Shown here in pieces: positions 24,377 through 33,799 of a DNA stretch of 64,000 nt (positions within the stretch are counted from its first letter, which is position 1; the number at the start of each line of letters is the position of its first letter). The DNA lies in NCBI RefSeq assembly GCF_009742705.1, contig NZ_WPCU01000010.1, forward strand, positions 569,327-633,326, written 5' to 3'. Origin of the DNA: Auraticoccus cholistanensis (lineage in GTDB: Bacteria; Actinomycetota; Actinomycetes; Propionibacteriales; Propionibacteriaceae). The position numbers and the translations under genes are program-made. Under the pieces are notes generated by a model. It did not search any database and was not told the origin of the DNA. It was given only the letters and a program-made list of their open reading frames with translations.

Positions 24377-25606
24377 TCAGTCGAGCAGGTCGCGGACCAG
24401 GCCGTCGGCCAGCAGCCGGCCCTGCAGGGTGGGCCGCAGCCGGTCGGTCCCGGTGAGCAGCCCGCGGGCCACCAGGTCGGGGACGCGGGCCCGCTCGCCG
24501 GCGGTCAGCACCGCGGCGTCCAGCCCCTCGGCGAGCCGCAGGCCGAGCATCACCTGCTCGACCCGGCGGTCGGCGGCGGTGAGCACCTCCCGGGCGGCGG
24601 CCGGGGTGGTGCCGGCGGTCAGCAGCTGGGCGTAGCGGGCCGGGTGCTTGACGTTCCACCAGCGGACGCCGCCGACGTGGCTGTGCGCGCCCGGGCCGAT
24701 CCCCCACCAGCTGGTGCCCCGCCAGTAGGCCAGGTTGTGCCGGCTGGTGTGGTCGGGGGTGCGGGCCCAGTTGCTCACCTCGTAGGCGCTGAAGCCGGCA
24801 CCGGTGAGCACCTCCTCGGCCAGCAGGTACTTGTCGGCGAGGTCGTCGTCGTCGGTCATGGCCACCTCGCCGCGGCGGATCCGCCGGGCCAGCCGGGTCC
24901 CCTCCTCCACGATCAGCGCGTAGGCGCTGACGTGGTCCGGCCCGCCCTCCAGGGCCGCCTCCAGGCTGGCCCGCCAGTCCTCGAGGCTCTCCCCGGGGGT
25001 GCCGTAGATGAGGTCGAGGGAGACCGAGCCGAAGCCGGCCTCGCGGGCCTCCCGGGCGGCCTGCTGGGGCCGGCCGGGCGAGTGCACCCGGTCCAGCACC
25101 CGCAGCACGTGGGGGCGCACCGACTGCATCCCGAACGAGATGCGGTTGAACCCGTGCCCGACCAGCCGGCGCAGCCCGTCGGCGTCCACCGACTCCGGGT
25201 TGGACTCGGTGGTCACCTCGGCGTCGGGCGTCAGACCGAAGCGGCTGCGGACGCCGTCCAGCAGCCGGCCCAGGTCGTCCGGCGGCAGCAGCGTGGGGGT
25301 GCCGCCGCCGACGAAGACCGTGCTGACCGGTGGCGCGTCGGGGCCGAGCACCCGGGCGGCGAGCTCGAGCTCGGCCAGCGCGGCGTCCACGTAGCCGGCC
25401 CGGGTGGCTCCCGAGGGCGCACCCGCCGCGCCCTCGCCGAGCTCCAGCGGGGTGTAGGTGTTGAAGTCGCAGTAGCCGCAACGGGTGGCGCAGAAGGGCA
25501 CGTGCAGGTAGATCCCCAGCGGGGTCGCGGGCACCTCCGCCAGCGCCGAGGGGGGCAGGCTGCCGTCGGCGGGGACGGGGTCGCCGTCGGGCAGCTGGGA
25601 GGGCAC
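24377..25606 (-). CDS. hemW: Radical SAM heme chaperone HemW
   Basis: A protein of 409 aa, the HemW length. The radical SAM cluster motif is C39-ATR-C43-GY-C46-DFN, and the SAM-binding GGGTPTLL follows. C-terminal HemW domain with wing-helix-like part. HemW inserts heme into apo-proteins; it was formerly annotated as oxygen-independent coproporphyrinogen oxidase, but has the HemW fourth-position residue (CDF) rather than HemN's CGC-type motif. It is followed by DUF3097. A divergent ABC importer operon has been placed between it and lepA, its usual upstream neighbour. Confidence 0.95.
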   Translation of the reverse strand: MPSQLPDGDPVPADGSLPPSALAEVPATPLGIYLHVPFCATRCGYCDFNTYTPLELGEGAAGAPSGATRAGYVDAALAELELAARVLGPDAPPVSTVFVGGGTPTLLPPDDLGRLLDGVRSRFGLTPDAEVTTESNPESVDADGLRRLVGHGFNRISFGMQSVRPHVLRVLDRVHSPGRPQQAAREAREAGFGSVSLDLIYGTPGESLEDWRASLEAALEGGPDHVSAYALIVEEGTRLARRIRRGEVAMTDDDDLADKYLLAEEVLTGAGFSAYEVSNWARTPDHTSRHNLAYWRGTSWWGIGPGAHSHVGGVRWWNVKHPARYAQLLTAGTTPAAAREVLTAADRRVEQVMLGLRLAEGLDAAVLTAGERARVPDLVARGLLTGTDRLRPTLQGRLLADGLVRDLLD

Positions 25607-25749
25607 CGGCCCAACCTACGTCCAGACGCCCAGCCGGGTGGAGTCGCCGCGGTCGCAGCGGGTACTCCCCCGGTGCACCCTTCGACGGGTCCGCGCGACG
25701 ACGCGCCGGAGGCCTTGCAGACCCTGCACAGCGCCCGGGAGGACGAGCC

Positions 25750-27048
25750 ATGATGCTGAACCGTCGACAGCTGATCGGTGGCGCCGCCGCCGGTGCCACC
25801 GCCTCCCTCGCCGGCTGCGCCGGCCTGACGGGGCGGACACCGTCGCAGGAGGCGCCCGAGCAGACCACGCTGACCTTCGTGAACTGGTCCGGCGACGCCG
25901 AGAAGGCGGCCTTCGACGCCCTGATCGCGGCCTTCACCGCCGCCAACCCCGACGTGGTGGTGCGGACCGACACCGTCCCCTACGCCAGCATCCAGACCAA
26001 CATCGACTCCCGCTTCCAGGCCGGCACACCCCCCGACCTGTTCCGGGTCTCCTACATCGACATCGGGCAGTACACCAGCCAGGGGGTGCTGCTGGACGTC
26101 TCGGGGACGTTCACCGCCGAGCGGGCCGCCCAGTTCGTGCCCGGCCTGTACCAGGGCGTCGTGGCCGACGGGCGTCCCTACGGGGTCCCCCACCAGATCG
26201 ACACCAGCGCCGTGCTGTACCGCACCGACGCCTTCGAGGCCGCCGGGATCCGCGACGTGCCGGCGTCGCTGGAGGAGGCCTGGAGCTGGGAGGAGTTCGC
26301 CGCCGTCGCCGAGCGGCTCGCCGGGGTGACCAAGGGCAAGCAGGTGCCCTTCATCTACAACTGGCAGGCGGCCGGGGCCTACCGCTGGCTGTCGTGGCTG
26401 TTCCAGGCCGACGGCCGGCTGCTGACCGAGGACCTGCTCGCCCCGGCGGTCGACAGCCCCCAGGGCCGCCGGACGCTGGAGTTCACCCGCAGCTTCTACA
26501 CCGAGGGGTGGGTGGCGCGGAACAGCTCGACGAAGTCCACCACCTACGCCGGCGACGAGTTCGTCGCCGGCGCGGCCGCGATGGCCTTCGTGGGCGACTT
26601 CGTGCTGCCGGCCGTCGACGCGGGCGTGGACTTCGAGTACCGCGTGCTGCCGATGCCCCGCGACGTCCGCGCCGCCTCCGACCTGGGCGGCAACGCCATC
26701 GTGGCCGCCGCCGAGGGGGCGCACACCGAGGCGGCGCTGCGCTTCCTGGACTTCATCGCCCAGGAGGAGCCGATGCGCACCTACTGCGAGGCGACCGGGC
26801 AGCTGCCGACGCTGACCTCGCTGACCCAGACCGAGCTCGACTTCGAGGTCCGCCCGGACCTGATGGGGACCTTCGTCGAGCAGGCCACCACCATCACCCC
26901 CGAGCAGGTGGCGCAGGTGACGGTGCCGGCCTTCGCCCGGATCAACACCCTGCTCGGGAACGAGCTGGAGACGATGTTCCTGCAGGGCCGCGAGGCCGGG
27001 GCCACCGCGCAGGCCCTCGACGAGGCGCTCGCGCAGGCGCTGCGGTGA
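25750..27048 (+). CDS. Sugar ABC transporter solute-binding lipoprotein (system 2)
   Basis: A protein of 432 aa. It has a twin-arginine-like NRRQLIGG motif then a lipobox LAGC (20-23), so it is a lipoprotein probably exported by Tat. The mature part is a family-1 sugar-binding protein. GGGAGGA precedes the ATG; ATG 25753 is an alternative. First gene of the binding protein-permease-permease unit 25750-28771. No glycosidase or regulator accompanies it, so the substrate is unknown. The 143-bp region shared with hemW holds no operator or clear promoter that I can recognise. Confidence 0.9.
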   Translation: MMLNRRQLIGGAAAGATASLAGCAGLTGRTPSQEAPEQTTLTFVNWSGDAEKAAFDALIAAFTAANPDVVVRTDTVPYASIQTNIDSRFQAGTPPDLFRVSYIDIGQYTSQGVLLDVSGTFTAERAAQFVPGLYQGVVADGRPYGVPHQIDTSAVLYRTDAFEAAGIRDVPASLEEAWSWEEFAAVAERLAGVTKGKQVPFIYNWQAAGAYRWLSWLFQADGRLLTEDLLAPAVDSPQGRRTLEFTRSFYTEGWVARNSSTKSTTYAGDEFVAGAAAMAFVGDFVLPAVDAGVDFEYRVLPMPRDVRAASDLGGNAIVAAAEGAHTEAALRFLDFIAQEEPMRTYCEATGQLPTLTSLTQTELDFEVRPDLMGTFVEQATTITPEQVAQVTVPAFARINTLLGNELETMFLQGREAGATAQALDEALAQALR

Positions 27049-27941
27049 GCCGGGCCGCCCGGCCGAGCGCGGTGGGGCGGGACCGGGAGGGTCCCGCCTT
27101 CGCGGCCCCGGCCCTGCTGCTGGCGGGCACCTTCCTGGTGCTGCCGATGCTGCTCGCCGGCGTCTACTCCTTCACCGACATCGCCCCGCTCAGCGGCGCG
27201 GTCAGCTGGGTCGGGCTGCAGCACTACGCCACCATGCTCGCCGACCCCGTCTTCGCCCGCGCGGTGCTCAACACGGCCCTCTTCACCGCCGTCACCGTCC
27301 CGGGCAGCATGGCGCTCGGTCTGGCGCTGGCGCTGCTGATGAACTCGGTGCTGCCGGCCCGCGCGCTGTTCCGGACGGTGGTCTACCTGCCGCTGGTGAT
27401 CTCGGGGGTGGCGGTGGGGCTGATCGGCACGCTGCTGTTCAACGAGACGACCGGCGTGCTGCAGACGCTGGCCGCGGCGCTCGGGCTGCCCCCGGTGTCG
27501 TGGCAGTCGTCCGGGCCGGCGGCGTTCGCCTCGGTCGTGCTCATCACGCTGTGGGTCCGGGTCGGGTTCACCATGATCATCTACCTGGCCGGGCTGCAGG
27601 CCGTCCCGGTGGAGCTGCACGAGGCCGGGCAGGTGGAGGGGGCCGGGCGCTGGCAGCGGTTCCGCTGGATCACCTGGCCGCTGCTCGGACCCGCCACCTT
27701 CTTCCTGCTCGTGATGAGCGTCATCTACTCCTTCCAGGTCTTCGACACCGTCTTCGTGCTGACCGGTGGCGGGCCGGGCTCGGCGACGGAGGTGCTGGGC
27801 ACCTACGCCTACGACACCGCCTTCGGGCCGGCCCGCGACCAGGGCTACGGGGCCGCTCTGGGCCTCGTCGTCTTCGTCTTCACGCTGGTCTTCACCCTGC
27901 TGCAGTGGCGCGCCAGCCGGACCCGGGACGAGGCGGCGTGA
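27045..27941 (+). CDS. Sugar ABC transporter permease (system 2, MalF-type)
   Basis: A protein of 298 aa with six predicted membrane helices. The coupling loop reads LHEAGQVEGAGRWQRF, so the usual EAA is EAG here. The GTG start overlaps the stop of the binding-protein gene as GTGA. Confidence 0.9.
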   Translation: MSRAARPSAVGRDREGPAFAAPALLLAGTFLVLPMLLAGVYSFTDIAPLSGAVSWVGLQHYATMLADPVFARAVLNTALFTAVTVPGSMALGLALALLMNSVLPARALFRTVVYLPLVISGVAVGLIGTLLFNETTGVLQTLAAALGLPPVSWQSSGPAAFASVVLITLWVRVGFTMIIYLAGLQAVPVELHEAGQVEGAGRWQRFRWITWPLLGPATFFLLVMSVIYSFQVFDTVFVLTGGGPGSATEVLGTYAYDTAFGPARDQGYGAALGLVVFVFTLVFTLLQWRASRTRDEAA

Positions 27942-28771
27942 GCGGGCCGCGGCGGCGCCGCGACCGGCTCGGGCGGGCGCTGCGGACCGTGGTCGCGGTG
28001 GTCGTCGCCGTGGTGATGGTGTTTCCGCTGTGGGTGATGGTGGTGACCGCCTTCGCCGACCGCGGCACCTTCCCCCGCTCCCTCAAGGTGTGGCCGGAGT
28101 CGGTCACGCTGGACAACTTCCGCCGCGTCTTCGCCGCCTGGCCGGTGGGCACCTGGTTCGTCAACTCCCTCACCGTCACCCTGATCACCACCGTGCTCGG
28201 CGTCACCGTCAGCGTGGTCGGCGGCTACGCCTTCGCCAAGCTCCGCTGGCGCGGGCGGACACCGCTGTTCTGGCTGCTGCTGGCCACCCTGATGATCCCG
28301 ACCCAGGCGATCCTGGTGCCGCAGTTCCGGCTGGTCAACGGGCTCGGCCTGGTCGGCACCTTCTGGGCGGTGATCGTCCCGGGGGCGGCGGCCACCTTCG
28401 GCATCTTCCTGGCCCGCCAGTTCATGCTGGCCGTCCCCAGCGAGCTGCTGGAGGCCGCCCGCCTCGACGGCGCCGGCCCGGGAAGGGTCTTCGTCAGCGT
28501 GGTGCTGCCGCTGTGCCGCCCGCTGCTGGCGGTGCTGGTGCTGCTGAGCCTGATGTACCAGTGGAACGACTTCCTCTGGCCGCTGGTCGTGCTGAGGGAC
28601 CCCGCGCTGTACACGCTGCCGATCGGGCTGCAGTTCCTGCAGGGCCAGTACTCCACCGACCACCCCGCGCTGATGGCGATGACGCTGCTGAGCGTCACGC
28701 CGCTGGTGCTGCTGTTCCTGCTGTTCCAGCGCTGGTTCGTCCAGGGCCTGGCCACCACCGGGCTGCGCTGA
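27938..28771 (+). CDS. Sugar ABC transporter permease (system 2, MalG-type)
   Basis: A protein of 277 aa with six membrane helices and the coupling loop LLEAARLDGAGPGRVF. GTG 27938 overlaps the previous stop as GTGA, so the three genes are coupled. It is followed after 34 bp by a second importer with a different gene order. Confidence 0.9.
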   Translation: MSGPRRRRDRLGRALRTVVAVVVAVVMVFPLWVMVVTAFADRGTFPRSLKVWPESVTLDNFRRVFAAWPVGTWFVNSLTVTLITTVLGVTVSVVGGYAFAKLRWRGRTPLFWLLLATLMIPTQAILVPQFRLVNGLGLVGTFWAVIVPGAAATFGIFLARQFMLAVPSELLEAARLDGAGPGRVFVSVVLPLCRPLLAVLVLLSLMYQWNDFLWPLVVLRDPALYTLPIGLQFLQGQYSTDHPALMAMTLLSVTPLVLLFLLFQRWFVQGLATTGLR

Positions 28772-28787
28772 CCCCGCCCGAGGAGCG

Positions 28788-28801
28788 GTAGAAATTTCAA
28801 C
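28788..28801. promoter_or_regulatory. LacI-like inverted repeat before importer system 3
   Basis: GTAGAAATTTCAAC has a perfect 8-bp core GAAATTTC and is symmetric at 12 of 14 positions. It lies in the 34-bp gap between systems 2 and 3 and overlaps the predicted promoter region. The TTTCAAC half-site is the same as in operator O2 of the rhamnoside module. AT-richness in this genome supports a regulatory role. Confidence 0.5.
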
Positions 28802-28805
28802 TAGG

Positions 28806-29747
28806 GTGACTGGGGTGACCGTGCCGTCCCTCCCCCGCCCGAGCGCCGCCGTGCGCGCGGGCGGACGGCCCCGTCGCCGGCTGCGCGGGGACGCCCCGGC
28901 CGCGTGGGCGCTGCTGGCCCCCAGCCTGGCCGGCATCCTGGCCTTCCTGGTGCTGCCGATCCTGGTGGTGGTCTGGCTCAGCCTGAGCCGCTGGGACCTG
29001 CTCAGCCCGATCCGCTTCGTCGGCCTGGACAATTGGGTCGAGGTGCTCACCGACGGCCGGCTGGGTCACTCGCTGCTGGTCACGGTGCTGTTCGTGCTGA
29101 TGGTGATCCCGCTGCAGACCGCGCTCGGGCTGGCGATGGCGCTGCTGCTCTCCCGCGGGCTGCCCGGCTCCTGGTTCTTCCGGGTGGTCTACGTGGTGCC
29201 CTGGATCTGCGCCCCGCTGGCCCTCGGGGTGGTGTGGCGGTGGATCTTCTCCCCCTACGGCGGGGCGCTGAACGCCCTGCTCGGCACCGACGTCGAGTGG
29301 CTCAGCGACCCCGACCTGGCGCTGCCCGTGGTGGCGGCGGTGAGCATCTGGTCCCAGGTCGGCTACACCACCTTGTTCTTCATGGCCGGGCTGGCCGGCA
29401 TCCCCACCCAGGTGCTGGAGGCCGCCGCCCTGGACGGGGCAGGCGCCTGGTCGACGTTCTGGCGGATCAAGCTGCCGCTGCTCGGCCCGACGACGTTCTT
29501 CGTGCTGGTGACCGGGGTGATCGCCAGCTTCCAGGCCTTCGACCAGATCTACGCCCTCACCCCCAACGGCGGGCCGCAGGGCGCCACCGACGTGATCGCC
29601 ACCCGCATCTACCTGGAGGCCTTCCAGGGCGGGTTCAACCTCGGCGGGGCGTCGGTGATGGCGCTGGTGCTGTTCGCCGTGCTGGTGGTGGTGACGCTGC
29701 TGCAGCAGCGCTTCTTCGCGGGGCGGGTGACCTATGACCTCTCCTGA
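28806..29747 (+). CDS. Sugar ABC transporter permease (system 3, MalF-type)
   Basis: A protein of 313 aa with six membrane helices and the coupling loop LEAAALDGAGAWSTF. First gene of the permease-permease-binding protein unit 28806-32035. Start choice is open: GTG 28806 has no SD; GTG 28815 lies 7 nt after TAGGGT (28802-28807), a TAnnnT -10 box, which would make it leaderless and 310 aa long. Confidence 0.9.
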   Translation: MTGVTVPSLPRPSAAVRAGGRPRRRLRGDAPAAWALLAPSLAGILAFLVLPILVVVWLSLSRWDLLSPIRFVGLDNWVEVLTDGRLGHSLLVTVLFVLMVIPLQTALGLAMALLLSRGLPGSWFFRVVYVVPWICAPLALGVVWRWIFSPYGGALNALLGTDVEWLSDPDLALPVVAAVSIWSQVGYTTLFFMAGLAGIPTQVLEAAALDGAGAWSTFWRIKLPLLGPTTFFVLVTGVIASFQAFDQIYALTPNGGPQGATDVIATRIYLEAFQGGFNLGGASVMALVLFAVLVVVTLLQQRFFAGRVTYDLS

Positions 29748-30639
29748 GCAGCTCCCGACCCCCCGTGGGCGACGCCGGCCGGCGGGGATCGCCGAGCCGC
29801 TGCGGGCGGCCGGGCAGCGGCGTCGCCGGCTCGGTGACGCCGGCGCCTACCTGGTGCTGCTGGTGGGGGCCGTGCTGACCCTGGGCCCGTTCGTGCTGAG
29901 CTTCATGACCGCCTTCAAGACCCCCCAGCAGTTCGCCTCGGAGTCCTCGCTGGCCCCGCCCGACCCCGTCACCGGGGAGAACTTCGCCCGGCTGTTCGCC
30001 GAGGGCGGCTTCGTCTCCCCCGTGGTGGTGACGGCCCAGGTGGTGCTGGTGGTGGTGGTCGGGCAGCTGGTGTTCTCGATCATGGCGGCCTTCGCCTTCG
30101 CCCGGCTGCGCTTCCGCGGCCGCGACGCGCTGTTCTGGCTGTTCCTGGCCACGCTGATGGTGCCCCAGGTCGTCACGGTGATCCCGCTGTACACGATGTT
30201 CACCGCGGTGGACGCCCGCAACACCTTCTGGGCGCTGGTGCTGCCCTTCGTCTTCGGCTCGCCCTACGCGATCTTCCTGCTGCGGGAGTACTTCCGCGGC
30301 ATCCCGGCCGACCTCATCGACGCCGCCCGCATCGACGGCGCGGGCACCTGGCGGATCCTGTGGCTGATCGTGGTGCCGCTGTCGCGGCCGATCATCGCCA
30401 CGCTGGTGATCATCACCGTGGTCACCCACTGGAACAACTTCATGTGGCCGCTGATCATCACCACCGGGCCCACCTGGCAGACCATCACGGTGGCCACCGC
30501 CGCCCTGCAGAGCCAGTACAACGCCAACTGGACGCTCGTGATGGCGGCCACCACCGTGGCGATGGCCCCGCTGCTGGTCGTCTTCGCCCTCTTCCAGCGC
30601 CACATCGTCAGCTCCATCTCCCTCACCGGCTTCCGCTGA
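29734..30639 (+). CDS. Sugar ABC transporter permease (system 3, MalG-type)
   Basis: A protein of 301 aa with a long basic N-terminus (about 35 residues) and six membrane helices; coupling loop LIDAARIDGAGTWRIL. Its ATG lies 14 nt inside the end of the preceding permease gene, so translation is coupled. Confidence 0.9.
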   Translation: MTSPEQLPTPRGRRRPAGIAEPLRAAGQRRRRLGDAGAYLVLLVGAVLTLGPFVLSFMTAFKTPQQFASESSLAPPDPVTGENFARLFAEGGFVSPVVVTAQVVLVVVVGQLVFSIMAAFAFARLRFRGRDALFWLFLATLMVPQVVTVIPLYTMFTAVDARNTFWALVLPFVFGSPYAIFLLREYFRGIPADLIDAARIDGAGTWRILWLIVVPLSRPIIATLVIITVVTHWNNFMWPLIITTGPTWQTITVATAALQSQYNANWTLVMAATTVAMAPLLVVFALFQRHIVSSISLTGFR

Positions 30640-30661
30640 CCGACCCACTCCAGGAGGAACC

Positions 30662-32035
30662 ATGTCCGCTCGCAGCGCCGCACCCGCGATCTCCCGCCGC
30701 ACCGTCCTCGGCTCCGCCGTGGGGCTGGGCGCGGCGGCCACCGTCGCCGGGTGCTCCCCCGCGGCCCAGCAGGAGGCGCCGACGGGGGGCGCCAGCGGCA
30801 CCACCCGCACCGTCACCGTGCGGCTGTGGGACGAGCAGGTCGAGAAGGCCTACCGGGCCAGCTTCGACGCCTTCACCGCGAAGAACCCCGACATCCGGGT
30901 GGAGACCACGCTGGTGGCCTACGCCGACTACTTCACCAAGCTGCGCACCGACGTGGCCGGGGGAAACGCCGAGGACCTGTTCTGGGTCAACGGCTCCTAC
31001 ATCCAGCCCTACATCGACAACGGCAACCTGATGGAGATCGGCGCCGACTTCGACGCCCAGCGCGGGGAGTGGATCCAGCCCGCGGTGGAGCAGTACACCC
31101 GCGACGGGGTGCTGTGGGGCGTCCCGCAGCTGACCGACGGCGGCATCGCGATCTACTACAACGCCGAGCTGGTGGAGGCCGCCGGGCTGACGCCGCAGGA
31201 CCTCACCGACCTGACCTGGGTCCCCGGCGGCGGGTCCGGCGACACCTTCCTGCCCGTGCTGCAGCAGCTGACCGAGGACGCCTCGGGACGCCGCGGCGAC
31301 GAGAGCGGCTTCGACGGCACGAAGCCCGGCACCTGGGGCTACTCCGCCGCCCAGGACCTGCAGGGCATCTACTACAACTTCGTCGGCTCGGCCGGAGGTG
31401 CCTTCCAGCAGCCCGACGGCACCTTCGTCTTCGACTCCCCCGAGGGCCGCGACGCCTTCGGCTACGTCGTCGACCTGATCAACACCCACCGGGTGGCGCC
31501 GGCGGCGTCGAACACCAACGACAACGGCGACTTCACCCGCGACCAGTTCCTGCAGGGCAAGATCGCCCTGTTCCAGTCCGGGATCTACAACCTCAAGAAC
31601 GTCGCCGACGGCGCCGACTTCGAGTGGGGCATCGTGCCCATCCCGGCCGGTCCGGCCGGGCGGGTGTCGGTCGTCAACAACATCGTGGTGGCCGGCAACG
31701 CCGCCACGGCGGACCGCGAGGCCACCACCCGGGTGCTGCAGTGGCTGGGGTCGGCCGAGGGCGCCTCCTACATCGGCGCCGAGGGCGCCGCGCTGCCGGC
31801 GGTGACCGGTGCCCAGCAGGCCTTCAGCGACTACTGGGCCGAGCAGGACGTCGACCCCGGCCAGTTCGCCGAGCAGGGCCAGCTGCCGTCGATCTCGGCG
31901 CCGACCGGGCAGAACTACGGAGCGGCGCTGACGGCCTGGAAGCCCTTCTTCGACGAGATGTTCCTCGGCCGCACCCCGGTGGACGAGGCGCTGGCCGAGG
32001 CCCAGGCCGCCGCGAACGAGGCGATCAACGGCTGA
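30662..32035 (+). CDS. Sugar ABC transporter solute-binding lipoprotein (system 3)
   Basis: A protein of 457 aa. Tat-type signal SRRTVLG (11-17) plus lipobox VAGC (28-31). The mature protein is a family-1 sugar-binding protein. AGGAGGAA precedes the ATG. Its 3' end overlaps the convergent MFS gene by 11 nt, so there is no room for a terminator outside the coding sequences. The ligand is unknown. Confidence 0.92.
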   Translation: MSARSAAPAISRRTVLGSAVGLGAAATVAGCSPAAQQEAPTGGASGTTRTVTVRLWDEQVEKAYRASFDAFTAKNPDIRVETTLVAYADYFTKLRTDVAGGNAEDLFWVNGSYIQPYIDNGNLMEIGADFDAQRGEWIQPAVEQYTRDGVLWGVPQLTDGGIAIYYNAELVEAAGLTPQDLTDLTWVPGGGSGDTFLPVLQQLTEDASGRRGDESGFDGTKPGTWGYSAAQDLQGIYYNFVGSAGGAFQQPDGTFVFDSPEGRDAFGYVVDLINTHRVAPAASNTNDNGDFTRDQFLQGKIALFQSGIYNLKNVADGADFEWGIVPIPAGPAGRVSVVNNIVVAGNAATADREATTRVLQWLGSAEGASYIGAEGAALPAVTGAQQAFSDYWAEQDVDPGQFAEQGQLPSISAPTGQNYGAALTAWKPFFDEMFLGRTPVDEALAEAQAAANEAING

Positions 32036-33332
32036 GCCGGCCCTCCGGGGGCTGCGGGGCGGCGATCTCGCCGCCGCCCTGCAGCGACTCCATCCCCTGC
32101 ACGGCCTCGGTGCCGGCGTCCACCGGCTCGTGCGCCTGCGCCATCCGGGCGTCGGCGGCGTCGACCAGCCGGCGCCCGGTGGCGAAGACGACCAGGGCGA
32201 GCAGCACCGCGCCGGCACCGACCCAGAAGGCCACGTCGTCGCCGTGGGCCTCGGCCAGCAGACCGGCGGCGAAGGGCGCCAGCCCGCCGCCGAGGAAGCG
32301 GACGAAGCCGTAGGTGGCCGAGGCCACCGGACGCTCCACGGGCGCGACCATCATCACCGCCTGCGTCACCAGCGTGTTGTTGATGCCGATGAAGGCACCT
32401 GCCACCACGACGGCGACGACCACGACCGCCGGGGAGTCGACGCCGAAGCCGATCACCGCGAGGTCGAGGGCCAGCAGCGCGAAGTTGACCAGGAGGGTGC
32501 GTGAGGTGCCGAAGGCCCGCTGCAGCCGCGGGGCCACGAACACCGAGAACAGCGCCACCAGCAGACCCCAGCCGAAGAACACCAGGCCCAGCCGGACGGC
32601 GTCGAGGTGCATCAGGAACGGCGAGTGGGCCAGCAGGGTGAAGAAGCCCCAGTTGTAGAGCAGCCCGGTGACGCCCATGGTGGCCAGCCCGCGGTGCCGC
32701 AGCGCGGCCAGCGGCGCGCCGAGCGAGCTGGGGTGCTCGGGACGGGGGGTGGGCGGCAGCAGCACCAGGGTGGCCACCAGCGCGACGGTCATCAGCACCG
32801 AGACCCCGATGAAGGGCCCGCGCCAGCTGAGGTCGCCCAGCAGGCCGCCGACCAGCGGGCCGGCGGCGATGCCCACCCCGAGGGCGGTCTCGTAGAGGAC
32901 GATCGCGCCGGCGAAGCCGCCCGAGGAGGAGGCCACGATGACGGCCAGCGAGGTGGCGATGAACAAGGCGTTGCCCAGCCCCCAGCCGGCGCGGAACCCG
33001 ACGATCTGCCCGATGGTGGAGGAGGAGCCGGCGGCCAGGGCGAAGACGACGACGAGGGCCAGCCCGAGCACCAGCGTCCGCTTGGCGCCCAGCCGGCTGG
33101 AGACCCAGCCGGTGACCAGCATGGCGACCGCGGTCACCACCAGGTAGCTGGTGAACAGCAGCGACACCTGGGCCTTGGTGGCCTCGAGCTGCTCGGCCAG
33201 CGCCGGCAGGATCGGGTCGACCAGGCCGATCCCCATGAAGGAGACGACGCAGGCGAAGGCGACCGCCCAGACGGCCCGCGGCTGCCGGAAGGGGCTGGCC
33301 GGAGCGGGGTGGGCGGGTGCGGGGTGCGGCAC
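32025..33332 (-). CDS. MFS transporter (drug-efflux type)
   Basis: A protein of 435 aa with twelve predicted membrane helices and the loop 2-3 motif GWVSSRLGAKRTLVLG typical of DHA-type drug/H+ antiporters. GTG start at 33332, with AAGGA 10 nt upstream. It lies 26 bp downstream of a MarR-family gene in the same direction, the usual arrangement for an efflux pump and its repressor. Substrate unknown. Confidence 0.9.
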   Translation of the reverse strand: MPHPAPAHPAPASPFRQPRAVWAVAFACVVSFMGIGLVDPILPALAEQLEATKAQVSLLFTSYLVVTAVAMLVTGWVSSRLGAKRTLVLGLALVVVFALAAGSSSTIGQIVGFRAGWGLGNALFIATSLAVIVASSSGGFAGAIVLYETALGVGIAAGPLVGGLLGDLSWRGPFIGVSVLMTVALVATLVLLPPTPRPEHPSSLGAPLAALRHRGLATMGVTGLLYNWGFFTLLAHSPFLMHLDAVRLGLVFFGWGLLVALFSVFVAPRLQRAFGTSRTLLVNFALLALDLAVIGFGVDSPAVVVVAVVVAGAFIGINNTLVTQAVMMVAPVERPVASATYGFVRFLGGGLAPFAAGLLAEAHGDDVAFWVGAGAVLLALVVFATGRRLVDAADARMAQAHEPVDAGTEAVQGMESLQGGGEIAAPQPPEGRLSR

Positions 33333-33358
33333 GGGGTGGTCCTTCCGGGCTCGGGTGG

Positions 33359-33787
33359 TCAGGAGACGTCCTGGGTGAGGTGGTGCAGCGCGGGCAGGGC
33401 GGCGACCAGCGCCTGCTGGTCGGCGGGGCTGAGCCGCTGCAGGTGCTCGGCCAGGGTGCGGGCGCGCTGGCTCCGGCGCTCGGCGATCAGCGCGCGGCCG
33501 GCGTCGGTGAGCAGGATGCGGGAGACCCGCCGGTCGTCCGGGTCGGGCTCGCGCGCGGTGAGGCCGAGACCCTCCAGCCGGTTCACCAGGCCGGTCATCG
33601 CCGGCTGGCTGATCCCCTCCTGGGTGGCCAGCTCACCCAGCGGGGTGGGTCCCTGCTCGTCGAGCCGGCTGAGGGTGGTGCGGGCGGTCATGCTGAGCGG
33701 GCTGGGCGCGCTGTGGCGCCGGATCCAGGAGGTGAGCCGGTCCAGCGTGGTGGCGAGCTCCAGCAGCGGGTCGTCGGGCGCGGTCAC
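33359..33787 (-). CDS. MarR-family transcriptional regulator
   Basis: A protein of 142 aa with a winged helix-turn-helix (about 30-98): LGELATQEGISQPAMTGLVN is the recognition region and DPDDRRVSRILLT the wing. MarR dimers repress efflux genes and release DNA on binding phenolic or other ligands. The GTG start is 12 nt beyond the stop of the DUF2071-like gene. An AT-rich palindrome immediately upstream (33806-33817), inside the end of that gene, is the likely operator. Confidence 0.92.
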   Translation of the reverse strand: MTAPDDPLLELATTLDRLTSWIRRHSAPSPLSMTARTTLSRLDEQGPTPLGELATQEGISQPAMTGLVNRLEGLGLTAREPDPDDRRVSRILLTDAGRALIAERRSQRARTLAEHLQRLSPADQQALVAALPALHHLTQDVS

Positions 33788-33799
33788 CCCTCCGGTGTA

